The notes under the pieces were generated by a model. The model saw only the letters and a list, made by a program, of their open reading frames with translations. It made no database searches and was not told the DNA's origin. Shown piece after piece: positions 1 to 7,073 of a DNA stretch of 17,838 nucleotides. The position numbers and the translations under genes were made by a program. Every line of letters begins with the position of its first letter. Within the stretch, counting starts at the first letter, position 1. This stretch comes from Thioalkalivibrio sp. (GTDB lineage Bacteria > Pseudomonadota > Gammaproteobacteria > Ectothiorhodospirales > Ectothiorhodospiraceae): NCBI GenBank assembly GCA_003563455.1, contig PWRV01000310.1, positions 1-17,838 on the forward strand. Direction: 5' to 3'.

Positions 1-755
1 ACCCAGGGCTCGACGTGCGCCGCGATCAGCGCGCGCGGCGAGTCACAGGCAATGATGCGCCCTGCGTCGATGATCGCGATGCGGTCGCAGAGTTCCTCGG
101 CCTCCTCCATGTAGTGGGTGGTCAGCACCAGCGTGACGCCCCGCTCGCGCAGCCGGCGCAGCTGCCGCCAGAGATGGTGCCGGGCCTGCGGATCCAGGCC
201 GGTCGTGGGCTCGTCGAGGATCACCCCCTCCGGTCCGTTGATCAGGGCGCGCGCGAGCGTCAGCCGGCGCTTCATGCCGCCCGAGAGGGTGTCGATACGT
301 GCCCCGCGGCGCGCCTCCAGGTTGGCGAGTTCGAGCAGTTCGTCGATCCGCCGGGTCAATCCCGCGCCGGACAGCCCGAAATAGGACGCGTAGGTGAGCA
401 GGTTTTCCTCGACCGTGAAGTCCGGGTCCAGCGTGTCGAACTGGGGCACCACCCCGAGGCGCGCCCTGATCTCGCGCTCCCGTTCCGGGATCGGCATTCC
501 GAACACCCGCACACTGCCGGCGTCGATCGGCGTCAGCCCGAGGAGCATCCGCAGGGTCGTCGTCTTGCCGGCGCCGTTGGGGCCCAGCAGACCAAAGAAC
601 TGCCCGGCCGGGATCGCGAGGTCGATGCCATCGACCGCTGAGGTTCCGTTGTAGACTTTGTGCAGGCCCCGGATGTCGATGGCCGGTCTGGCGTTTTCTG
701 CGCTGTCGGTCGCTTTGGTGTTGTCCACCCGGGTGCTGGCTGTCGACGGTGTCAT
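1..755 (-). CDS. ABC-2 type exporter ATP-binding subunit (NodI/DrrA-like), 3' end outside window
   Basis: Translating the minus strand from ATG 755-753 gives 251 open codons that run off the left edge. The ABC ATPase motifs are complete: Walker A GPNGAGKT at residues 58-65, Q-loop Gln near 105 (VPQFD), signature LSGGM at 157-161, Walker B VILDEP at 178-183 and H-loop His near 214 (LTTHYMEEAE). The form LSGGMKRRLTLARAL and the sequence ending ...AAHVEPW resemble the NodI/DrrA/CcmA class of ABC-2 exporters, which pairs with a separate membrane permease. That permease would be expected just left of this window. About 25 residues precede the ATPase core and look like a non-conserved extension. 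A GGAG ribosome site lies about 7 bases before the ATG. The exported substrate cannot be told from the ATPase. The gene is divergent from trkA, with a 176-base intergenic region. Confidence 0.93.
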   Translation of the reverse strand, partial: MTPSTASTRVDNTKATDSAENARPAIDIRGLHKVYNGTSAVDGIDLAIPAGQFFGLLGPNGAGKTTTLRMLLGLTPIDAGSVRVFGMPIPEREREIRARLGVVPQFDTLDPDFTVEENLLTYASYFGLSGAGLTRRIDELLELANLEARRGARIDTLSGGMKRRLTLARALINGPEGVILDEPTTGLDPQARHHLWRQLRRLRERGVTLVLTTHYMEEAEELCDRIAIIDAGRIIACDSPRALIAAHVEPW

Positions 756-808
756 GGATGGCTCCAGTGGCGTCCGGGTGCCGGCTGCAGGGATTGTGCC
801 CTGCCCCT

Positions 809-838
809 TTGCCGGTGCGTTCAGGCTGGCAGTAGCAT
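809..838 (+). promoter_or_regulatory. Weak sigma70-like promoter candidate upstream of trkA
   Basis: TTGCCG (809-814) and TAGCAT (833-838) are separated by 18 bases. Each matches the -35 or -10 consensus at 4 of 6 positions. They lie in the 176-base region between the divergent ABC ATPase and trkA genes, about 94 bases before the trkA start. This is a by-eye call in GC-rich DNA and could be chance. Confidence 0.25.
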
Positions 839-931
839 ACGGGACCGTGCGGAGAGCGGCATCATGCCCCTTACAGGCAGGGCCTGCTCCGCATCAATCG
901 GAGACGGCATGGAACGGAACGGCCCCAACTC

Positions 932-2311
932 ATGAAGAAGATCATCATCCTGGGGGCCGGCCAGGTCGGATATTCGCTCGCCGAGGCCCTGAGTGCGGAT
1001 GGGCACGAGGTGACCGTGATCGATCGCGACCGGAAGCGACTGAATTCGCTGACGGCCGACCTGGAAATCAAGGCCGTCATGGGTTTCGGTGCGCATCCAC
1101 CGGTCCTGGAGGCTGCCGGAGCGCAGGATGCGGCGATGCTGATTGCGGTCACCGATTCGGACGAGGTGAACATGCTTGCCTGCCAGGTGGCCTCGACGCT
1201 CTTCAACGTGGAAACGCGCATCGCTCGCGCCCGTGCCCGCGACTATCACGAGCACCCTGAACTCTTCCGCCGGGACGCGGTGCCCGTGGACATGCTGATC
1301 TCGCCCGAGGAGCTCGTGACCACCCAGATCCGGCGACTGATCGAGCATCCCGGCGCGCTGCAGGTGCTCGACTTTGCAGACGGGAGGGTCTCGCTGGTCG
1401 CGGTAAGGGCCCATCGGGGTAGCCCGCTGGTTGGCCGGGAGCTGCGCAGCCTGCGCCGCTTGCGGTCCGGTGAGCAGATGCGGGTGGCAGCGATCTTCCG
1501 CCGGGACCGGCCGCTGCCGCCCGCAGGCGGCGCGGTGATCCAGGCGGACGACGAGGTTTTTTTCGTCTCCGCGAAGAGACACATCCGCTCGGTGACCGCC
1601 GAGCTGGGCCAGCTCGAGCGGCCATACCGGCGGGTGATCGTCGTTGGTGGCGGCAACATCGGGCGCAGACTTGCGGAGATCCTCGCCGATCGTTTCCGGA
1701 TGAAGCTGGTCGAGCGCAGCCCCGAACGCGCCCGGATGCTGGCCGCATCATTGCCGACGGACGTGCTCGTGCTGGAGGGAGACGGCGCCGACGACCGCTT
1801 CCTCGAGGAGATCGACGTGGATCACGCCGACGTTCTTTGCGCGGTCACCAACGACGATCAGTCCAACATCTTTGCCGCGATGCTCGCGAAGCGGCGGGGG
1901 GTTCGCAAGGTGATCAGCCTGATCAACCGGCCGAGCTATGTCGACCTGGTGCAGAGCGGAACCATCGACATTGCGGTTTCGCCCCAGATGGTCACCGTGG
2001 CAGCATTGCTGGCACGGGTGCGCGAGGGGGGGACGACCACCGTGCACACGCTGCGGCGGGGTGCGGCCGAGGCGATCGAGACGGTGGTGCACGGCGATGC
2101 GCGAACATCACAGGTCGTTGATCGCCGGATCGACGAGCTGAAGCTACCGGAGGGCACCACCATCGGTGCCGTCGTGCGTGGCGAGCAGGTGCTGATCCCG
2201 CATCATGACACGATGATCCACGCAGGCGATCACGTGATCCTGTTTCTGTCGGATCGCACCCGGATATCCGCGGTGCAGCGTCTGTTCCGGCCCAGCCCCC
2301 TGTTCTTCTGA
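932..2311 (+). CDS. trkA: Trk system potassium uptake protein TrkA
   Basis: This 459-residue protein is the cytoplasmic, nucleotide-binding gating subunit of the Trk potassium uptake system and has the usual full length. It has the duplicated RCK layout. A Rossmann half begins at residue 4 with GAGQVG (8-13) and an acidic residue after strand 2 (D31). The second Rossmann half has GGGNIG at 239-244. Each is followed by a C-terminal RCK regulatory segment, and the last part (IPHHDTMIHAGDHVILFL) is typical of RCK_C. TrkA binds NAD(H) and adenine nucleotides and controls TrkH. The ATG at 932 starts the conserved first strand (MKKIIILGAGQVG), so the start is secure although the upstream GGAACGG is only a modest ribosome site. 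The trkH start follows 24 bases after the stop, indicating one operon. Confidence 0.97.
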   Translation: MKKIIILGAGQVGYSLAEALSADGHEVTVIDRDRKRLNSLTADLEIKAVMGFGAHPPVLEAAGAQDAAMLIAVTDSDEVNMLACQVASTLFNVETRIARARARDYHEHPELFRRDAVPVDMLISPEELVTTQIRRLIEHPGALQVLDFADGRVSLVAVRAHRGSPLVGRELRSLRRLRSGEQMRVAAIFRRDRPLPPAGGAVIQADDEVFFVSAKRHIRSVTAELGQLERPYRRVIVVGGGNIGRRLAEILADRFRMKLVERSPERARMLAASLPTDVLVLEGDGADDRFLEEIDVDHADVLCAVTNDDQSNIFAAMLAKRRGVRKVISLINRPSYVDLVQSGTIDIAVSPQMVTVAALLARVREGGTTTVHTLRRGAAEAIETVVHGDARTSQVVDRRIDELKLPEGTTIGAVVRGEQVLIPHHDTMIHAGDHVILFLSDRTRISAVQRLFRPSPLFF

Positions 2312-2335
2312 CCCCGGATCGCGAGCCGCCGACCC

Positions 2336-3790
2336 ATGCTGCAATTCACCACCACGATGCGCCTCCTGGGGATCCTCGTCACCCTGTTCAGCATCACCAT
2401 GCTGCCGCCGGCGCTGGTTGGCTGGATCTACGGAGAGGAGAGTGCACGGGTCTTTCTGCAGGCCTTCGCGATCCTGCTGGTCGTCGGGGTGGTGATCTGG
2501 GTGCCGTTCTTCCGGTCCCGCGCGGAACTGCAGGTGCGCGACGGCTTCGTTGTGGTGGTGATGTTCTGGCTGGTGCTCGGCCTGTTCGGGTCCCTGCCGC
2601 TGTATCTCGACCCGGTCCTGAAGATCTCGGTGACCGACGCGGTATTCGAGTCCATGTCGGGTCTCACCACCACCGGCTCTACGGTCATCGTCGGGCTCGA
2701 TCACCTGCCACGCGCGATCCTCTGGTACCGCCAGCAGCTGCAGTGGCTGGGCGGGATGGGCATCATCGTCCTGGCGGTCGCGATCCTGCCGCTGCTCGGC
2801 ATTGGCGGCATGCAGCTGTTCCGGGCCGAGATGCCGGGCCCGCTGAAGGACAACAAGCTGGCGCCGCGCATCGCTGAGACCGCGCGCAACCTGTGGTTCG
2901 TTTATGTCGGCCTGACGGTGGCCTGCGCACTGGCCTACTGGGCTGCGGGCATGGAGGTTTTCGACGCGATTGCGCATTCCTTCACTACGGTCGCGATCGG
3001 GGGATTCTCGACCTACGACGCGAGCATCGGGCACTTCGACAGCGCGATGATCGAGGGCGTCGCCGTGGTGTTCATGCTGCTTGGCGGCATGAACTTCGCA
3101 CTGCACTTCCTGTTCTTCCGGCGTGCCAGCTTCGCTCCCTACCGCCGCGACGAGGAGGTGCGGCTTTACCTTGCGCTGCTGGCCACGGGGGCGGGGATCG
3201 CGGTCGGCTACCTGCTGTACTCCGAGGTCACGGGGAATGTTGCCGACGCAGTACGCCAGGGCATTTTCCAGGCTGTTTCGATCGGCACGACCACCGGTTA
3301 TGCCACTACCGAGTTTTATCTGTGGCCCGGTTTTCTGCCGCTGATGCTGGTCTTCCTGTCGTTCGTGGGCGGGTGTACCGCCTCAACCGGCGGCGGCATG
3401 AAGGTGATCCGCGTGCTGTTGCTGGCCAAGCAGGGGCTGCGCGAGATCCAGCGGCTGATCCATCCCCACGCCCACATTCCGGTGAAGGTGAACGAAAAGG
3501 TGATGCCAAACCGCGTGGTCGAGGCCGTCTGGGGCTTCATGGCCGTCTATATCTTTGTCTTCGCGGTCATGGTGCTGTTGCTGATGGCCTCCGGCCTCGA
3601 CCAGGTCACGGCGTTCTCGGCGGTTGCGGCCACGCTGAACAATCTCGGCCCGGGACTCGGCGACGTCGGCCCGAACTTCGCCGGCATCAACGACTTCAGC
3701 AAATGGATACTGACACTGTCGATGCTGCTCGGACGCCTTGAGATCTTTACCGTACTGGTGCTGTTGTCGCCGGCCTTCTGGCAGCGTTGA
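2336..3790 (+). CDS. trkH: Trk system potassium uptake protein TrkH
   Basis: This is the potassium-translocating inner-membrane subunit, 484 residues, the normal length for TrkH/TrkG. It is hydrophobic throughout. The four pore-loop repeats can be seen, each with a filter glycine: TTTGSTV (111-117), TVAIGGFST (218-226), TTTGYAT (318-324) and NNLGPGL (435-441). The GGMGIIVLAVAILPLLG segment and the HPHAHIPVKVNEK loop are also TrkH hallmarks. It pairs with TrkA encoded 24 bases upstream. The protein should form a dimer in the membrane with a TrkA ring below. The ATG at 2336 gives a hydrophobic N-terminus starting at once. Nothing appears truncated. The next gene starts after 192 bases, so the P-II-like module is probably a separate transcription unit. 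Confidence 0.97.
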   Translation: MLQFTTTMRLLGILVTLFSITMLPPALVGWIYGEESARVFLQAFAILLVVGVVIWVPFFRSRAELQVRDGFVVVVMFWLVLGLFGSLPLYLDPVLKISVTDAVFESMSGLTTTGSTVIVGLDHLPRAILWYRQQLQWLGGMGIIVLAVAILPLLGIGGMQLFRAEMPGPLKDNKLAPRIAETARNLWFVYVGLTVACALAYWAAGMEVFDAIAHSFTTVAIGGFSTYDASIGHFDSAMIEGVAVVFMLLGGMNFALHFLFFRRASFAPYRRDEEVRLYLALLATGAGIAVGYLLYSEVTGNVADAVRQGIFQAVSIGTTTGYATTEFYLWPGFLPLMLVFLSFVGGCTASTGGGMKVIRVLLLAKQGLREIQRLIHPHAHIPVKVNEKVMPNRVVEAVWGFMAVYIFVFAVMVLLLMASGLDQVTAFSAVAATLNNLGPGLGDVGPNFAGINDFSKWILTLSMLLGRLEIFTVLVLLSPAFWQR

Positions 3791-3942
3791 CCCTGTCGTG
3801 CGGACGCCGGTTGCGGGTGCGGAACGCGGGGGGTCTGCGTCCCTCCGGATTGCGCAACATGGGCAGCGGGTTTCCTGCAATCGAAGGCGACGGCAAGTCC
3901 CCGTTCCCGATGCTGGCCGCAGTGGGGGGTGACCGGAGGGTG

Positions 3943-3951
3943 TGTTATCTT
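3943..3951 (+). promoter_or_regulatory. Possible extended -10 promoter of the P-II-like/DUF1538 module
   Basis: TGT followed by TATCTT at 3946-3951 fits an extended -10 element (TGn then 4 of 6 matches to TATAAT, including both T-A start bases and the final T). No good -35 box lies 16-18 bases upstream. A start near 3958 would give a leader of about 25 bases carrying the GGGAGAG ribosome site at 3969-3975. This supports the module being transcribed apart from trkAH. The evidence is weak because it rests on one short motif. Confidence 0.35.
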
Positions 3952-3982
3952 CCGGCCAGGCTCGAAACGGGAGAGCTGGATC

Positions 3983-4351
3983 ATGGAGGCAAACCTGCTG
4001 GTGGCCGTCGTGGCGGACGAGCTCGAAGAAAGGGCCCGGGAGATCGCGCGCGAGGAGGGCGCCCGCGGCATGACGCTGTTGAACGGACGCGGCATCAGCT
4101 TCCCGGAGCACGTTACCTTTTTTGGCCTGACCTATCTCGGCGCCGAGACCGTGCTGCTTGCGGTGCTGGGGGAGGAGACCGCCACCCGGATCGCCGAGCG
4201 CATGAATGCCGAGCTGAAGCTGCTGGAACCGTTTCAGGGACTGGCCTTCTGCATGCCGGTGGACGGCACGGGCGGTATCGACATTGAAGCTCTGTGCCGG
4301 CACATCCGGGATCACCCACCGGCGGACCGGCTGCACGACGAGTCCACCTGA
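3983..4351 (+). CDS. P-II-like signalling protein, first copy
   Basis: This is a 122-residue soluble protein from ATG 3983, which is preceded by GGGAGAG at good spacing. An in-frame start further upstream at 3929 would add 18 residues with no match to its paralogue, so I reject it. The fold pattern is that of the P-II/GlnB superfamily: strand (NLLVAVVADELEERAREIAREEGARGM... read in pieces), then a T-loop-like stretch after TLLNGRGI, then FFGLTYLGAETVLLAVL. It lacks the GlnB uridylylation-site context and the basic B-loop TGxxGDGKIF motif, so it is P-II-like and not GlnB or GlnK. It is about 43% identical (43 of 101 positions, ungapped, by eye) to the second copy at 5914-6261. The two flank a membrane protein, so a role in gating or regulating that protein is likely. 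The ligand is unknown. The C-terminal tail (DHPPADRLHDEST) is longer and more polar than in the paralogue. Confidence 0.82.
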   Translation: MEANLLVAVVADELEERAREIAREEGARGMTLLNGRGISFPEHVTFFGLTYLGAETVLLAVLGEETATRIAERMNAELKLLEPFQGLAFCMPVDGTGGIDIEALCRHIRDHPPADRLHDEST

Positions 4352-4402
4352 TCGCGAATTCCCGATAACGAAAACCGTCCAAGACCGGAACGCACGATAC
4401 GC

Positions 4403-5917
4403 GTGAACCAGCTCAGGGAATTTTTCGGCATCCTGAACCATTCGTTCCGGAACCTGCTGCCCATCATCCTGGTGGTGGGTGTCTTTCAGTTCCTGGTCAT
4501 CCGCCAGGTTCCCGACGAGTGGCTGCCGATGGCCGTCGGTCTGCTGGTCGTCGTGCTCGGGGTGGCCCTGTTCCTGCAGGGGCTGGAACTGGGCGTGTTT
4601 CCGATCGGGAAGAACCTGTCGAATGAATTCGCGCGCAAGGGCTCTTTGCCGCTCCTGATGATCTTCGGTTTCTGTCTGGGTTTCGCAGCGGTGGTCGCGG
4701 AACCCGCACTGATTGCGGTCGCGGACCAGGCGGAACTCATCAGCGAGGGGCGGATCAATGCGTTGACGCTGCGCTTGCTGGTCGCCAGTTCGGTCGGTCT
4801 GGTCGTGGCGCTGGGCGTGGTCCGGATTCTGCTGGGCCACAGTCTCCACTGGTACATGATCATCGGCTACATCGTGGTGGTGATCGTGACCTTCTTTGCG
4901 CCGGAGGAGATCGTCGGGCTGGCGTATGACTCCGGCGGCGTGACCACGAACATCGTGACCGTGCCGCTGATCGCGGCCCTCGGTATCGGCCTGGCGGTAT
5001 CGGTGCGCGGTCGCAATCCGCTGATCCACGGCTTCGGTCTGGTCGGGCTGGCGGTGATGGTGCCGATGATCTCGGTACAGATCTACGGGATCATCGTGTA
5101 CACCTTCGGCGAGGCCCGGGAAGTAGCCAACGGACTCGCGCAGGCCGTGGACCCGGAAGTGACCGAAGTGGTCGAGGAGGTCGGTGGCAGCCTGCTGCTC
5201 GGCATGCTGCGCGACCTGATGATCATGTTCCGGGACGTCCTGCCGATCATTGCCGTCGTGCTGGTCTTCCAGTATCTGGTGATCCGGAAACACATCGCCC
5301 ACCTGCACAAGGTGATGGGCGGCTTTCTGCTGGTGATCGTCGGCCTGTACGCCTTCGTGGTGGGGCTGAAGATGGGGCTCTTCCCGATCGGCCAGAGCAT
5401 GGCCGAGCAGCTGATCGGGCTGGACCGCTGGATCTTCGTCTATCTGTTCGCGTTCGCCATCGGCTTTGCCACCACGATGGCCGAGCCGGCGCTGATCGCG
5501 ATTGGCCAGAAGGCCGAGGAGGCGGCGAAGGGCCGGCTGAACGGGAACGTGATCCGCATTCTGGTCGCGATCGGCGTGGCAGTCGGGATCACGGTGGGCG
5601 TGCACCGCATCATCAGCGGCGACTCGATCCACCACTACATCATGGCAGGGTATGCGGTGGTGATCCTGCTGACTTTCCTGTCGCCGAAGTACATCGTCGC
5701 CCTCGCCTACGACCTTGGGGGCGTGACCACTTCCGAGGTGACCGTGCCGCTGGTGACCGCGCTCGGCATCGGCCTGGCCACGCACATCGAGGGGCGCAAC
5801 GTGATGATCGACGGCTTCGGCCTGATCGCGTTCGCCTCGATCTTTCCGATAATATCCGTGATGCTCTATGCGATCGCGGTTGAATTCGTCAACCGATGGA
5901 GAGGTACCGAACCATGA
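4403..5917 (+). CDS. DUF1538 family membrane protein, tandemly duplicated, probable transporter
   Basis: This 504-residue, very hydrophobic inner-membrane protein has two homologous halves. LPII begins at residues 19 and 280. From about residue 99 onward the halves align without gaps at a constant offset of 261: AEPALIA (99-105 and 360-366), YDxGGVTT (175-182 and 436-443), ALGIGLA (192-198 and 453-459) and GRNxxIxGFGL (203-213 and 464-474). The conserved Glu-Pro and Gly-Gly-Val-Thr-Thr segments inside membrane regions look like substrate-path residues. A polar linker (about 236-265, acidic) joins the halves. I recognise this as the DUF1538 family, whose biochemical function I do not know. The start is GTG at 4403; the first in-frame ATG downstream (residue 43) would remove part of repeat 1. 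Its stop overlaps the next P-II-like gene (ATGA), so the two are translationally coupled. A transporter role is inferred. Confidence 0.85.
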   Translation: MNQLREFFGILNHSFRNLLPIILVVGVFQFLVIRQVPDEWLPMAVGLLVVVLGVALFLQGLELGVFPIGKNLSNEFARKGSLPLLMIFGFCLGFAAVVAEPALIAVADQAELISEGRINALTLRLLVASSVGLVVALGVVRILLGHSLHWYMIIGYIVVVIVTFFAPEEIVGLAYDSGGVTTNIVTVPLIAALGIGLAVSVRGRNPLIHGFGLVGLAVMVPMISVQIYGIIVYTFGEAREVANGLAQAVDPEVTEVVEEVGGSLLLGMLRDLMIMFRDVLPIIAVVLVFQYLVIRKHIAHLHKVMGGFLLVIVGLYAFVVGLKMGLFPIGQSMAEQLIGLDRWIFVYLFAFAIGFATTMAEPALIAIGQKAEEAAKGRLNGNVIRILVAIGVAVGITVGVHRIISGDSIHHYIMAGYAVVILLTFLSPKYIVALAYDLGGVTTSEVTVPLVTALGIGLATHIEGRNVMIDGFGLIAFASIFPIISVMLYAIAVEFVNRWRGTEP

Positions 5918-6261
5918 AATTCGCAATGCTCGTCGCGATTCTCGCCGATGATCTGGAAGAAAAGGCCATCGACATCGCGAAGAAGGCGGGTGCCGGTGGC
6001 GTCACTTTGCTGGATGCCCGAGGGATCGGCGCGAAGGAGAAGAAGACCTTTTTCGGCCTCACCTACGAGGGTTCGCAGAGCGTCATGATCTGCGTGCTGG
6101 AAAGGAAACTTTCGCTGACTGTGATGAAGGCGCTGACGGTCGAGCTCGAACTGGCGAAGCACTCCAAGGGGGTGGTCTTCACCGTGCCGCTGGACCACAT
6201 CGCGGGTATCGACACCCGGCAGCTCGAGAGTTTCGAGGAGCGCATCAAGGATGAGATCTGA
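5914..6261 (+). CDS. P-II-like signalling protein, second copy
   Basis: This is a 115-residue soluble protein. The ATG at 5914 overlaps the stop codon of the DUF1538 gene in an ATGA junction, and GAGAGG lies just upstream. It is the paralogue of the 3983-4351 protein, sharing ADxLEExAxxIA, TLL..RGI, TFFGLTYxG and a GID motif near the C-terminus. Between the strands it has a lysine-rich loop (residues about 42-48, AKEKK) where the first copy has SFPEHV. This loop is at the T-loop position and may set partner or ligand choice. As with the first copy, the canonical GlnB B-loop and Tyr51 region are missing. Tight coupling to the membrane protein gene suggests stoichiometric partnership, as for GlnK with AmtB or SbtB with SbtA. 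That analogy is inference. The two copies might form mixed trimers. Confidence 0.85.
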   Translation: MKFAMLVAILADDLEEKAIDIAKKAGAGGVTLLDARGIGAKEKKTFFGLTYEGSQSVMICVLERKLSLTVMKALTVELELAKHSKGVVFTVPLDHIAGIDTRQLESFEERIKDEI

Positions 6262-6358
6262 GTGTGCGTCCAATGGCGGCGAGCGCCGTTCGGTCGCCTG
6301 ATCGCGCGCGTTCGCGCCGACACCGCTCCTGGCATCGATTCAATCTCCCGGAGGCAAT

Positions 6359-6772
6359 ATGCTCGTCAAGGACATCATGCAGACCGACGTGATCACCATT
6401 TCGCCGCTCGCCACGCTGCGCGAGGCCATGGCGCAAATGCGACAACACAAGGTGAAATCGCTGGTGGTCGAGCGGCGCGACGAACACGACGCCTACGGCA
6501 TGATCACCTATTCCGCCATTCTGCGAACGATCGTGTCGGAGGAAGGCGACATCGATCTGATCAATGTCTATGACGTCTGTACCAAGCCCGCGCTGATCGT
6601 GCCGCAGATGATGGACGTGAAATACGTGGCCCGCATGATGATCTCGCAGTTTCAGCGCCGGGTGGTGGTGCTGGAGAGCGGCAAGCTCGTGGGCCTGGTG
6701 ACGATGAACGACATTGTCGGCGAGGTCCTCAGGTGGGCCGAGGAGGGGCACATCGAGGGCGTGCGGGATTAG
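6359..6772 (+). CDS. CBS-domain pair protein
   Basis: This 137-residue soluble protein consists of two CBS motifs and little else. The first covers roughly residues 1-60 (begins VKDIMQTDVITISPLATLREAM). The second covers roughly 70-130 (begins VYDVCTKPALIVP and ends GLVTMNDIVGEVLRW). Such pairs form a Bateman module that usually binds AMP, ADP, ATP or related ligands and regulates a partner. The ATG at 6359 has GGAGG 4 bases upstream, a slightly short spacing. The gene lies 97 bases after the second P-II-like gene in the same direction, so it may belong to the DUF1538 module and add energy-charge sensing. A short inverted repeat near 6274-6285 lies in the gap but is too weak to call a terminator. 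No catalytic domain is attached. Confidence 0.9.
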   Translation: MLVKDIMQTDVITISPLATLREAMAQMRQHKVKSLVVERRDEHDAYGMITYSAILRTIVSEEGDIDLINVYDVCTKPALIVPQMMDVKYVARMMISQFQRRVVVLESGKLVGLVTMNDIVGEVLRWAEEGHIEGVRD

Positions 6773-6813
6773 CGAAGATCCCTTCCATCTCTGTCGCGAG
6801 CCGCCCCTGGGCC

Positions 6814-6843
6814 GTAGGGTGGGCCAGGCGTAGCGGGCCCGCC
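6814..6843 (+). repeat. 30-base palindromic intergenic repeat, copy 1
   Basis: GGTGGGCC (6818-6825) and GGCCCGCC (6836-6843) pair with one G-T wobble around a 10-base loop, preceded by GTAG. It matches the copy at 12349-12378 at 25 of 30 positions with identical length and loop size. The pattern GTAGGGTGGGC...AGCGGGCCC is of a type seen scattered between genes in many proteobacteria. Its REP-like nature is from general recognition and not from a search. Confidence 0.7.
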
Positions 6844-6864
6844 ATCCTGGCCGTTGTGGCCTGT

Positions 6865-6894
6865 AGTGGACACACTTCGTTTTGCCCACCCTGC
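6865..6894 (-). repeat. 30-base palindromic intergenic repeat, diverged inverted copy
   Basis: Read on the minus strand this begins GCAGGGTGGGCAAAACGAAG and closes with TGTCCACT. This is the same design as copy 1: 8-base arms (two wobble pairs) around a 10-base loop. It is more diverged than the copies at 6814 and 12349. Its orientation is opposite to copy 1, 21 bases away. Confidence 0.55.
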
Positions 6895-7073
6895 GGTCCC
6901 CTTTGATGGTCGGGGCATAGTCGCGCGCCATCACCCTCGTCATGTAGCGTTGCCGGGACCGCGAGAGCGGGAGCCCTGGACTACACTCAAGGGACGCGGC
7001 AGCCGCACCATCGTCCGCACGCATCTCGAGGACGCGGCCAGCTGCGGATTCAGGTCCTCCCTTGAGGCCATCA

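Larger units (their letters stand above)
6773..7073. other. Non-coding stretch with two inverted copies of a palindromic repeat
   Basis: These 301 bases separate the CBS gene from archease. The left part holds two copies of a 30-base palindromic repeat in opposite orientation, listed separately. Their outer arms (6812-6824 and 6884-6896) are 13-base inverted repeats with one mismatch, so the pair could fold into one long hairpin. The right part (about 6900-7060) shows a short CCGC-GAGA-GCGG dyad at 6959-6970 and no convincing promoter. I looked for the -24/-12 sigma54 pattern that controls rtcBA in E. coli and did not find one. Confidence 0.6.

Noticed and set aside
2144..3106. 320-codon open frame on the minus strand opposite trkA/trkH
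   Set aside because: It covers two clear potassium transporter genes and shows the same His/Gln/Arg-rich shadow composition.
3929..3982. Upstream extension of the first P-II-like protein
   Set aside because: The 18 extra residues have no match in the paralogue, and the good ribosome site points to ATG 3983.
3383..5926. 847-codon open frame on the minus strand opposite trkH, the P-II-like gene and DUF1538
   Set aside because: It lies antisense to well-supported genes, is extremely rich in His, Asp, Gln and Arg with no domain, and is a normal by-product of high-GC third-position bias.
6773..7073. Sigma54 promoter for archease-rtcB, as in E. coli rtcBA
   Set aside because: No TGGC-N9-TGCA-like pair was found upstream of archease.
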